From Flavihumibacter sp. ZG627 (GTDB lineage: Bacteria > Bacteroidota > Bacteroidia > Chitinophagales > Chitinophagaceae): a DNA stretch of 64,000 bases. The notes below the pieces were generated by a model, which was not told the DNA's origin, did not search any database, and saw nothing but the letters and a program-made list of their open reading frames with translations. Location of the stretch: contig NZ_JPHF01000001.1 in NCBI RefSeq assembly GCF_000814325.1, forward strand, positions 62,001-126,000, given 5' to 3'. Shown here piece after piece: positions 26,506 to 34,594 of this stretch. Numbering within the stretch: the stretch's first letter is position 1; each line of letters opens with the position of its first letter. Made by a program: the position numbers and the translations under genes.

Positions 26506-28125
26506 ATGAAGAGCTTTAGCAAAAGAATGATTTCAAAACTATGTGTTGGTTTGCTGGCCACTTCATTGTTACTGGCAGGTAAGGCAATTGCGCAAACACA
26601 ACCATCGCAATTACAATCACCTCACCCCCCTGCCCGCCCAAATATAGTTCTCATCATTTCCGATGACCATGCTTACCAGGCCATAAGCGCCTATGGTAGC
26701 AAACTGGCAACCACCCCCAATATTGATCGGATCGCCAAACAAGGCGCCATTTTCAATAAAGCCTATGTAACCAATAGCATCTGCGGACCAAGCAGGGCAG
26801 TGATCCTCACAGGAAAATACAGCCACAAAAACGGGTTTAAGGATAATGAGAATTCCACCTTCGATGCCAACCAGGATTCATTTATCAAACAGCTTCGCAC
26901 CAATGGTTACCAGACAGGCTGGGTGGGAAAATACCACCTGCATTCTGATCCGCAGGGATTTGATTTCTGGAAAATATTACCCGGACAAGGAGAATATTAT
27001 AACCCCGATTTCCTCACAATGGGTGGAGGCAAAGAACGTATCGATGGTTATGTAACCAATATCATCACTGATATCGCGGAAGACTTTCTCAATAAGCGCG
27101 ATGCCACCAAACCATTCTGCCTGGTGATCGGCCATAAGGCTACCCATCGAACATGGATTCCCGATACTGCCGACCTTGGCATGTTCAGTAATACAAAGTT
27201 TCCCCTGCCGGAGAATTTCTATGACCAATATCGCGGTCGCGCCGCAGCAAGCGTTCAGGACATGACCATCTCCAAAACCATGCTGATGGATTATGATCTT
27301 AAAATGCATTCCTTCGGTAATAAGGGGCAGGGCTATCACAAACGTTACAATGAAGCGCAGCGCCAGCGGATGGATGCATATTATGGCCCCATTGAAGCCG
27401 ACCTCAAAGCAAGGAACCTCAGTGGTAATGCATTGACGGAATGGAAATACCAGCGCTACATGGAAGATTATCTCAGCACCGCAGCATCCATGGATCGCAA
27501 TATTGGTCGCGTGCTCGACTACCTCGACCAGAATGGCCTCTCTAAGAATACGATCGTTATTTACATGAGCGACCAGGGATTTTTTCTCGGTGAACATGGA
27601 TGGTTCGACAAGCGGTTCATGTATGAAGAATCATTCCGAACACCCATGCTTATGCGCTACCCCGGGCATATACAGCCGGGCACCGTGGTCAATAGCTATG
27701 TGATGAATACCGATATCGGTCCAACCCTGCTTCAGGCAGCAGGCGTGAAGGTTCCTGCCGATATGCAGGGCAGGTCTTTCCTTCCCCAGTTAAAAGATAC
27801 TGCTAACAAGGGTCCTGCCACGATGTATTATCATTATTATGAGAATGGAGAACATTCTGTATCGCCACATTTTGGTGTGCGTGCAGGTCGCTACAAGCTG
27901 ATCCGTTTTTACCAGCGGGTAGATGATTGGGAACTTTTTGACATGCAGGCCGATCCTAATGAAATGAATGATTTGTATGGGAAGAAGGGATATGAAAAGA
28001 TCACTGCGCAGATGAAAAAAGAACTGCTGAAGCAGATCGACAAATACCAGGATGAGGATGCACGGAAGCTGGTGAATAAACCACTGCCCGGATCCAGATT
28101 AAAACAACCAGGAGAAAAGTTATAG
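26506..28125 (+). CDS. Exported sulfatase (Cys-type FGly)
   Basis: Type I sulfatase, 539 aa from MKSFSKRMISKLC, the start giving a clean signal peptide (VGLLATSLLLAGKAIAQ). Upstream in-frame ATGs overlap the fucosidase gene. The metal site includes ISDDHAYQA, and CGPSRAVILTG (Cys near residue 93) is the motif converted to formylglycine. SDQGFFLGEHGWFDKR is typical of S1-family sulfatases active on polysaccharides. It lies 97 bp behind the fucosidase, consistent with shared control and joint use on a fucosylated, sulfated glycan. A maturase must be encoded elsewhere. Confidence 0.92.
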   Translation: MKSFSKRMISKLCVGLLATSLLLAGKAIAQTQPSQLQSPHPPARPNIVLIISDDHAYQAISAYGSKLATTPNIDRIAKQGAIFNKAYVTNSICGPSRAVILTGKYSHKNGFKDNENSTFDANQDSFIKQLRTNGYQTGWVGKYHLHSDPQGFDFWKILPGQGEYYNPDFLTMGGGKERIDGYVTNIITDIAEDFLNKRDATKPFCLVIGHKATHRTWIPDTADLGMFSNTKFPLPENFYDQYRGRAAASVQDMTISKTMLMDYDLKMHSFGNKGQGYHKRYNEAQRQRMDAYYGPIEADLKARNLSGNALTEWKYQRYMEDYLSTAASMDRNIGRVLDYLDQNGLSKNTIVIYMSDQGFFLGEHGWFDKRFMYEESFRTPMLMRYPGHIQPGTVVNSYVMNTDIGPTLLQAAGVKVPADMQGRSFLPQLKDTANKGPATMYYHYYENGEHSVSPHFGVRAGRYKLIRFYQRVDDWELFDMQADPNEMNDLYGKKGYEKITAQMKKELLKQIDKYQDEDARKLVNKPLPGSRLKQPGEKL

Positions 28126-28311
28126 GAATGTTCCGCACATTAATTTTATCGCGCCAAATTCCTGGCAATATGCCGCGCCGATTTTTCGCTTAATATGTTT
28201 ACTGCGCCGATTGACAGGAATATTTATTAGTTGCAAATGCAAAAAAAATTCGCGACACTGTTAAATATGTGGGCACAGGATTTTTACGATTTGATTAAAG
28301 ATGTTTGGCTT

Positions 28312-29874
28312 ATGAGTAGGATTTCCATTTTGCTTTTATTTCTAATAGTTCCGGTATTGTTGTGGGCACAATCAAATGCTCCCACACCACCCAATATAAT
28401 TTTCATACTCGCCGATGATCTCGGCTATGGCGATCTTGGCGTCTATGGACAAAAAAAGATCCGAACACCTAATATCGACAAGCTCGCACGCAAAGGCATG
28501 CGCTTCACCAATTTCTATGCCGGCAGCACAGTCTGCGCACCTTCCCGTGCTGCGCTGATGACGGGGCAGCATACCGGTCATGTATATGTGCGTGGTAATG
28601 GTGAAGTGCCATTGCGTGAAAATGATACGACGCTCGCGCAAAGATTGAAGGCGGCGGGATATATGAATGGAATGGTGGGCAAATGGGGTCTCGGGTTGCA
28701 GGGTACCACGGGAACGCCTGAACGCAAAGGCTGGGATTTTTTCAGTGGTCACCTTCATCATATTGAAGGACATTACCAGAAGCCCGATTCGGCCTGGCAG
28801 ATCGTCAGTGGGGAGTCTGTGAGGGTGCCGCTTCCCGCAGGCAAATATGCCAATGAATGGTTTAAGGATGAAGCGCTGCGGTTTATTAAACTGCAAACTG
28901 CTTCCAAAGCAAATACTTCAGCTGCCGCGCATTCTTCACCCTCTTCAAACTCATCGACCTCCTCGAACTCTTCATCATCCGCAAACTCTTCAGCTGCCGC
29001 ACATACTTCAGCTGCCGCGCATTCTTCAACTTCCTCATATTCTCCAACCACCTCCAATTCTCCAATCTCCTCCAATACTGCGAAACCTTTTTTTCTCTAC
29101 GTTTCCTTTACACTTCCCCATGCAGAGCTTGTGACCAATCCAAAATACCTTCGCAAATACATCCGCCGCGGAAGAAGCATTTTTGGTGAGGAGAAGGCAC
29201 ATCCTGCAGGCCAGCATTATGGTCCACAGCCTTTTCCCAAAGCGGCCTATGCTGCCATGGTAACTGAGATGGATGATTATGTTGGGGAAATAATGAAACA
29301 GCTTCGTAAATCCGGATTGGAAGAAAATACCATCGTGATCTTTGCCAGCGACAATGGAACACATGTTGAGGGCGGCCGATCGAAAAGCGATGCTATCGAA
29401 ACATTTAAAAGCAGTGGCGCCTTACGAGGCGTTAAGCGCGATCTCTATGAAGGGGGTATTCGCATACCCTTTATCGTGAACTGGAAGAAAAAAATAAAGG
29501 CAGGCTCCGAAAATCCTCATATTGGTGCTTTCTGGGATATGCCCGCAACCTTCGCAGAACTCGCAGGTGTTTCATCGCCTGGAGGAGATGGCATCTCTTT
29601 TCTCCCGGCACTTATGGGTAATGTGCAACCTTCCCATGCATTTCTCTATTGGGAATTTGGTGAAGGCGGATTTAAACAGGCTGTGCGCCATGGCAAATGG
29701 AAAGCGATTCGATATTACAGCAACGGTCAGCCTGATCGAACTGAACTCTTCGATCTTTCAACTGACATCGGTGAGCAAAACAATCTTGCGGGCTCAGAAC
29801 CTGCTAAAGTAAAAGAGATGGAAATGCTAATGGACCGCGCGCGCCGCGCATCCGAACACCCCCTTTGGCGTTGA
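28312..29874 (+). CDS. Arylsulfatase-like exported sulfatase with Ser/Ala-rich insertion
   Basis: Second type I sulfatase, about 520 aa from MSRISILLLFLIVPVLLWAQ, a clean signal peptide. The in-frame ATG at 28231 gives a less convincing N-terminus. The metal site is LADDLGYGDLGVYG, the FGly motif CAPSRAALMTG (Cys near residue 75), with FASDNGTHVEGG downstream. Residues about 198-258 are a low-complexity insertion of Ser, Ala, Thr and Asn (HTSAAAHSSTSSYSP type), sitting between LRFIKLQ and KPFFLYVSFTLPHAE, where other sulfatases have a short loop. The reading frame is preserved through it. Confidence 0.9.
   Translation: MSRISILLLFLIVPVLLWAQSNAPTPPNIIFILADDLGYGDLGVYGQKKIRTPNIDKLARKGMRFTNFYAGSTVCAPSRAALMTGQHTGHVYVRGNGEVPLRENDTTLAQRLKAAGYMNGMVGKWGLGLQGTTGTPERKGWDFFSGHLHHIEGHYQKPDSAWQIVSGESVRVPLPAGKYANEWFKDEALRFIKLQTASKANTSAAAHSSPSSNSSTSSNSSSSANSSAAAHTSAAAHSSTSSYSPTTSNSPISSNTAKPFFLYVSFTLPHAELVTNPKYLRKYIRRGRSIFGEEKAHPAGQHYGPQPFPKAAYAAMVTEMDDYVGEIMKQLRKSGLEENTIVIFASDNGTHVEGGRSKSDAIETFKSSGALRGVKRDLYEGGIRIPFIVNWKKKIKAGSENPHIGAFWDMPATFAELAGVSSPGGDGISFLPALMGNVQPSHAFLYWEFGEGGFKQAVRHGKWKAIRYYSNGQPDRTELFDLSTDIGEQNNLAGSEPAKVKEMEMLMDRARRASEHPLWR
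28905..29085. repeat. In-frame (TCTTCA/CTCCAA-type) simple repeat inside the sulfatase gene
   Basis: About 180 bp of degenerate tandem TCTTCAACT / GCTGCCGCACAT / TCTCCAAT units, kept in frame, encode the Ser/Ala/Thr/Asn linker. It is similar in style to the intergenic pyrimidine-rich repeats of the window. The same DNA read on the other strand gives a spurious acidic open frame. Confidence 0.8.
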
Positions 29875-29890
29875 GTATTTTCTTTAGTTT

Positions 29891-30238
29891 TCACAAAGGA
29901 CTGCTCCCAATTCGGTTGTCTGGCATAAATTTTCTATTTTTTGCCTTGGGCCGGCGGAGTATTTTTTGTTTCACTAGCGCTTCAACTATCTCATTAGCCC
30001 CTGCCAGGTTGAGCAGATTTTTCTCTACTCCTATTTGAACCAGAACCTTATAAATGGCGCCAATTGAAACACCAGGATCTCCATTCTCCATCCGGTGAAT
30101 AGTGCTTCTGCTGAGTCCGGTGTTCAATGCAGCAAAATTGATTGAAATATTACTCAGATATCTTTTTAACCTGATCTGTTTGCCCATTTCCGCAAGTATT
30201 TCCTTTTTGCCCCATTTATCCGTTTCTTTTGATTTCAT
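29891..30238 (-). CDS. XRE-family regulator, orphan HipB-like
   Basis: 115 aa with a Cro/CI helix-turn-helix: NTGLSRSTIHRMENGDPGVS, followed by IGAIYKVLVQIG. The phrase GDPGVSxGA is characteristic of HipB-type antitoxins and related regulators. Normally a HipA kinase gene follows directly. Here the gene ends 17 bp from the stop of the convergent sulfatase gene, leaving no room for HipA. It may therefore be a solitary repressor or a remnant of a toxin-antitoxin pair. The C-terminal 30 residues are basic. Confidence 0.78.
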   Translation of the reverse strand: MKSKETDKWGKKEILAEMGKQIRLKRYLSNISINFAALNTGLSRSTIHRMENGDPGVSIGAIYKVLVQIGVEKNLLNLAGANEIVEALVKQKILRRPKAKNRKFMPDNRIGSSPL

Positions 30239-30612
30239 GCTCGTTGAAATTTAGTGTAAAGAACTAAAATAAAAGATGATTGAACCAGCGTGAAAAAACC
30301 TATTATCTAAGGGTTATTTTATCGTTACATTGATTCTGCCATTCCTTTTTACAAATCGGAAGTTGCAGGAGAGTGGGGTTAAAAAAAGATGTGTTTTATA
30401 TTGACCCGTATTTGGATCAATAAAGGCCAATTATGGAGCATATTTGGATCACTTTAAAAACAGCCTTGAAAATAGTATAGCTCCTGATACAAGCTGCAAT
30501 TTGTAATTTTTATTGCACGATAACGATGCCCAACCATCACCTTGCCCAACCATCCCCCTGTTCAACCATCACCTTTCGCAAACATAACCGAGCCGAACGT
30601 TAACAACTTCCA
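30239..30612. other. Gene-free stretch with an AACCATCACC triple repeat
   Basis: No gene is seen. CCCAACCATCACC, CCCAACCATCCCC and TTCAACCATCACC lie in tandem at about 30526-30575. Two TATTTGGATCA sequences occur near 30409 and 30440. The promoter of the HipB-like gene should lie at its left end. Confidence 0.55.
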
Positions 30613-30640
30613 TAAAAAAAGCCAGCGAAATTTCGCTGGT
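30613..30640 (-). terminator. Intrinsic terminator of the hibernation-factor gene
   Basis: The perfect inverted repeat CCAGCGAAATTTCGCTGG is followed, reading the minus strand, by seven T. It lies about 25 bp after the hpf stop. Confidence 0.85.
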
Positions 30641-30663
30641 CTTCATTGATTGGTTGTTTATCC

Positions 30664-30960
30664 TTAGTATGCGCTCTTCGACTTTAATTTTTCGATCTGC
30701 CTTTCGAGGGCCTCAACAGCTTCCGCAGTTGCTTTCTCAAAAGAATCTGCCTGCGCACTTGCTAAAAGATCGTTACCCGGTATGACCAGGCGAATATCTG
30801 CGATCTTATTTTCTCTTGTTGCAGACTTTTCAAGTTTCAAGGTTATATCATAACTGATAATATTGTCGAGGTAGCGGCCAAGTCTTGATACTTTTTCATT
30901 CACAAACTCATTTAACTCAGTTGATGCGGTAAAATCCAGCGATTGAATATTAATGTTCAT
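30664..30960 (-). CDS. hpf: Ribosome hibernation-promoting factor, short HPF/YfiA type
   Basis: 98 aa from MNINIQSLDFTAS, the usual length of the short form. An in-frame ATG 60 bases upstream would add a non-homologous extension. The family pattern is clear: LNEFVNEKVSRLGRYLDNI, ATRENKIADIRLVIPGNDL and a C-terminal AVEALERQIEKLKSK. The factor binds the decoding region of idle ribosomes in stationary phase. It is a single gene with its own terminator. Confidence 0.93.
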   Translation of the reverse strand: MNINIQSLDFTASTELNEFVNEKVSRLGRYLDNIISYDITLKLEKSATRENKIADIRLVIPGNDLLASAQADSFEKATAEAVEALERQIEKLKSKSAY

Positions 30961-31179
30961 AGTGTAACTCTTTGATACAAAGTACAGCTTATTCCGGGCT
31001 TCCCGACTGATAAAAGTCACACCCCCAACTGTTTAACATTAGGTCAACAATTCCTTCCATTGATCATTATTGGGAATTTTGTATGCACACAAAGAATCTC
31101 AAAATATGTCCGATCTCCCCGCTCAATTGTCGCATTTTGCCCGTAGCATTTCGACCCCATAAAACTAGCTTTATTCATC

Positions 31180-31306
31180 AAATCAAAAACCCCCGCCTGC
31201 CGATAACCAGGGATGGATGTATGGTTTCGCTTTCAAAGACCCTGACGGATATCGCTGGAACCAATTGTATATGAATAGAAGCACGATGCCAGGAACTCAG
31301 GAATAA
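31180..31306 (+). pseudogene. C-terminal remnant of a VOC/glyoxalase family gene
   Basis: In one frame, 31202-31306 reads DNQGWMYGFAFKDPDGYRWN then QLYMNRSTMPGTQE and stop. This is the typical last beta-alpha-beta unit of a glyoxalase/bleomycin-resistance-type (VOC) protein. An in-frame TAG lies near 31169 and nothing upstream resembles the missing first three quarters, so only a fragment remains. It sits between hpf and the VWA gene. The annotation rests on pattern recognition. Confidence 0.65.
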
Positions 31307-31374
31307 GGCGATTGTTAAAACAATCCAAAAACGTTTTCCGGTTTATGTATTCAATCCTGCGATTGCATCTCAGC

Positions 31375-32733
31375 ATGAAAACCATAACCATGCCCTCTCT
31401 GCTATCCACCTCCGCCACGGCCATACTAATTGTGGCCGCAACAACTACGTTTGTCTATAACCGTTTGAACCAGGAAACTATTATTGCAGAGTGCCCGCCC
31501 ATACCACCTGTAAGCCAGTCGCCGCCCGTAACCCAGGTTCCACCATTATCCGATTCACCCGAAGTAATGATGGCACCACCAATACAGAATGCATCAATAA
31601 GTACACAAACAACCGTTGTCTCCACTACATCAGTACCCCTGCACCCACCCGCACCCCTTCCATCCCTCCATCCCTCCATCTCTCCCCAAAAGATCCAGGT
31701 CGCGATTCTCCTCGACGTCTCCAACAGCATGGACGGCCTCATAGACCAGGCCAAGGCCCAACTCTGGAACATGGTGAGCGTACTGGGAAAGGCCCGCTGC
31801 GATGGTAAAACACCGCAGGTGGAACTGGCACTCTATGAATATGGTCGTAGCTCCAACAGCGCACAGGTTGGCTATGTGAAACAGATAAGCGCTTTCACCA
31901 GCGATCTGGATGAAGTGTCACGCAACCTGTTCCGACTCACCACCAATGGCGGGGATGAATACTGCGGACAAGTTATGCATACCTCACTCACCGATCTTCC
32001 CTGGGATAACGGTGATGCACACTACAAAGTGATCTTTATTGCCGGTAACGAAGATTTCCTGCAGGGAACAACTCCCTTTACAAAGGCATGCACCATCGCC
32101 AAACAAAAGGGCGTGATCGTTAATACCATCTATTGCGGCGACCGCCAGCAGGGCATCCGCGAGCATTGGAACCTCGGTGCTGAATGTGGCCGTGGAAGCT
32201 TCACGAATATAAATTCCAACGCGCGCATCCAGGATATACCTACGCCCTACGACCAGGAATTGATTGTATTGAATGATAAACTCAATGCAACCTATATTGG
32301 TTATGGTACACTTGCCGCCGAGGGCAAATCAAAACAGGAAGAAGTAGACCGCGTCAATTATGAAGCACATCCATCGGTGGCGGCTAAACGAATTTCAGTG
32401 AAGGGCAAGAGTGAGGTATATCGCAATGATAGCTGGGACCTGGTAGACGCACATGCTGCTGATACTGCCTTCCTCACCAAACTACCTTCCTCATCACTAC
32501 CCGAAAACTTAAAAGGAAAGTCAAAGGCCGAACTGAAGAAATATATTTCCGACCTGTCAGCCAAACGAAATAATATCCAGAAGCAGATCAGCGAGGTAAC
32601 AGTAAAGAGGGAAAATTTCCTTGCGGCCGATCGCGCCAATAAAGCCGGCAATAAAGAACAAACACTGGAAACGGAGATCGAGAAGATATTGCGCGAGCAG
32701 GCAAAAAGGTACCGTATGGAGATCCGTCAATAA
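31375..32733 (+). CDS. Membrane-anchored VWA-domain protein
   Basis: 452 aa from MKTITMPSLLSTSATAILIV (an upstream in-frame ATG at 31312 adds 21 unlikely residues). An N-terminal membrane anchor is followed by a Pro-rich linker (about 40-105), then a von Willebrand factor A domain with the MIDAS motif in VAILLDVSNSMDG, and a C-terminal charged coiled coil (AELKKYISDLSAKRNN). The linker contains PLPSLHPSISPQ, encoded by a copy of the CCATCCCT octamer repeat that elsewhere in the window is intergenic. VWA domains bind metal-dependent protein partners. The partner is unknown. Confidence 0.85.
   Translation: MKTITMPSLLSTSATAILIVAATTTFVYNRLNQETIIAECPPIPPVSQSPPVTQVPPLSDSPEVMMAPPIQNASISTQTTVVSTTSVPLHPPAPLPSLHPSISPQKIQVAILLDVSNSMDGLIDQAKAQLWNMVSVLGKARCDGKTPQVELALYEYGRSSNSAQVGYVKQISAFTSDLDEVSRNLFRLTTNGGDEYCGQVMHTSLTDLPWDNGDAHYKVIFIAGNEDFLQGTTPFTKACTIAKQKGVIVNTIYCGDRQQGIREHWNLGAECGRGSFTNINSNARIQDIPTPYDQELIVLNDKLNATYIGYGTLAAEGKSKQEEVDRVNYEAHPSVAAKRISVKGKSEVYRNDSWDLVDAHAADTAFLTKLPSSSLPENLKGKSKAELKKYISDLSAKRNNIQKQISEVTVKRENFLAADRANKAGNKEQTLETEIEKILREQAKRYRMEIRQ
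31662..31691. repeat. CCATCCCT octamer repeat inside the VWA gene
   Basis: Four tandem CCATCCCT/CCATCTCT units are in frame with the VWA protein and encode part of its Pro/Ser-rich linker. They are the same unit as the intergenic blocks at 10926, 19458, 21533, 21818 and 22640. Confidence 0.85.
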
Positions 32734-33061
32734 ACCTTGTCGTCCAGTTATGATTATTATACCCTAACGGACAGATCTCTCCTAAATAATGGAGCTCCTG
32801 TTATTGAAACTATAAGCAATAACCCCGGGAAGACAAAAGGTTCAGACCTATCTCCACCTGCTAATTTCATTTACAACAGTCCGCTTACAATCTCCTTAAA
32901 TCTTACCCCCCTATAACCATCTATCCATTAAGCAATATGCTGGTTGCTACTCCCTGGCAGGCTGATGAAGTTTGATTTTTTTCCACATCACACAAAGGTT
33001 AAATTGCGGTAACACTGGCTTAATACCAGGCTGATAGCTTTGATTCAAAATCAAGAATAAA
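32734..33061. other. Gene-free stretch upstream of the PhoX-like gene
   Basis: No open frame with recognisable content, no RNA signature and no clear hairpin was seen. It presumably holds the promoter of the PhoX/peroxidase pair near its right end. Confidence 0.5.
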
Positions 33062-34525
33062 ATGAAAGCAATCAGCCGCGCATCATTGCTGTTAGGTGGA
33101 ATGGCATCTGTTTTTGCCGTTACCAGCTGCAATAAGGTTTGGGATCATGTAAAAGACTGGGACGGAACAAAACCCAATCCCGTTGTTCAGCTAAAGAATC
33201 ATTCCGCCACCCCTTCATTCGTAAAAATGATGCCTGGCTTTGAAGAAGCCGAGATCTTCACCCTTATTGGCAGTGATGACCAACTTGCCGCTTCTCCCTC
33301 TTTCATTTATGGTGCACAACCTGATGGTGCCGGCTTGCTTAGGGATCCTAACAGTGATGGCTACGTTATGATCAATAACCATGAGATCCTGCGTGGCGTT
33401 TCCCGCGTATTCCTCGATAAATCGTTCAAGCCGGTTAAAGGTGAGTATATCGTTGATGGCGATGGCGGTCAATGGCGTCTCTGCTCCGCAACCATGGCCA
33501 CCCCTGAAGAGCATGGCTTCGGTCCCCTCTTCCTTACAGCCGGTGAAAGCGGCTCCGAATCACGCATCCATGCTATCAACCCATTCGGATCTGCGGAAGA
33601 CCGCAAGCGTACCGACCGCGTAGTGCCCGCCCTCGGTCGCGCCAGTATGGAGAACGCTGTTCCTCTTCCAAAAGATGCCTTCAAAGGTCGCACTGTAATA
33701 GTGATCGGCGAAGATGACGGTAATGGACAGGTGCTGCTCTATGTTTCCAACTCAGTAGGCGACCTTGAGAATGGTCAGCTTTACATGTTGAAACGTACCA
33801 ATAATGATCCTATCGAAACCAATATGGAACTGGGATCATCATACGATGTTGAATTTGTTCCGGTTGATAACCACACCACGGCAACCGGTGTTGAAATAGC
33901 AGCACAGTCTGTAGCAAAAAATGCCATCCAGTTCGCGCGGGTAGAAGACCTCGACTATCGCAAAGGTGGTGGTAGCAAGAGCCGAGAAATTTTCTTCGTT
34001 GCAACGGGTGTAAATGGACAGTCGACCAAAACAAAATGGGGCCGGCTTTACCAACTGAAACTGGATGCCAATAATCCATTGAAAGGTTCACTTAGAGCCG
34101 TTGCTGATGGCGGTACTGATCCCGGTAACGACCTTATCAATCCCGATAACGTTTGCGTTACCGATAACTTCGTGTATATCCAGGAAGACGGAGATTCATA
34201 CTATCCGGAGGCTAAGCATGATTCATGGATCTGGCAGTATGATATCCGCAGCGGAAAATACAAGCCGTGGATGACCATGGACCACCGTCGTGATGACGCA
34301 ACATTCAATGCAAAATATAATACCACCAATAATATGCGTTTCGGTTCATGGGAGTTTGGTGCTATGATCGATATCTCTGAAACCATCGGTTCACCCAATA
34401 CCTTTCTGGTGAATATTCACCCGCATACCTGGCAGGATGAGAAGTTCCGCAATGCTGATGGCAGCACCGTTTCCGGTAATAAGGAAGGAGGCCAAACCAT
34501 CATTGTGAGAGGTGTTCAGAAATAA
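33062..34525 (+). CDS. PhoX-like (DUF839) lipoprotein
   Basis: 487 aa. A lipoprotein or secretion signal ends VTSC (Cys near 22). The remainder resembles the PhoX/DUF839 propeller: YVMINNHEILRGVSRVF, GFGPLFLTAGESGSE, VVPALGRASMENAVPL and NPDNVCVTDNFVYIQEDG. PhoX enzymes are Ca/Fe-dependent phosphatases, but many Bacteroidota members are uncharacterised, so activity is not claimed. A hairpin and 69 bp separate it from the peroxidase gene, suggesting a two-gene unit. Confidence 0.78.
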   Translation: MKAISRASLLLGGMASVFAVTSCNKVWDHVKDWDGTKPNPVVQLKNHSATPSFVKMMPGFEEAEIFTLIGSDDQLAASPSFIYGAQPDGAGLLRDPNSDGYVMINNHEILRGVSRVFLDKSFKPVKGEYIVDGDGGQWRLCSATMATPEEHGFGPLFLTAGESGSESRIHAINPFGSAEDRKRTDRVVPALGRASMENAVPLPKDAFKGRTVIVIGEDDGNGQVLLYVSNSVGDLENGQLYMLKRTNNDPIETNMELGSSYDVEFVPVDNHTTATGVEIAAQSVAKNAIQFARVEDLDYRKGGGSKSREIFFVATGVNGQSTKTKWGRLYQLKLDANNPLKGSLRAVADGGTDPGNDLINPDNVCVTDNFVYIQEDGDSYYPEAKHDSWIWQYDIRSGKYKPWMTMDHRRDDATFNAKYNTTNNMRFGSWEFGAMIDISETIGSPNTFLVNIHPHTWQDEKFRNADGSTVSGNKEGGQTIIVRGVQK

Positions 34526-34545
34526 TTCCCTTAACCATTGATACC

Positions 34546-34578
34546 ATACCTCATCCTGCATCTGCGGGGTGAGGTATT
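34546..34578 (+). terminator. Hairpin between PhoX-like and peroxidase genes
   Basis: ATACCTCATCC pairs with GGGTGAGGTAT (one G-T pair) followed by a short T-rich stretch. It lies in the 69-bp gap, so it may be a partial terminator or attenuator within the pair. Confidence 0.5.
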
Positions 34579-34594
34579 TGCTTGAAATAATATT

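Noticed and set aside
28773-29075. Very acidic minus-strand frame (Glu/Ala repeats)
   Set aside because: It is the complement of the Ser/Ala repeat within the arylsulfatase gene, so not a separate gene.
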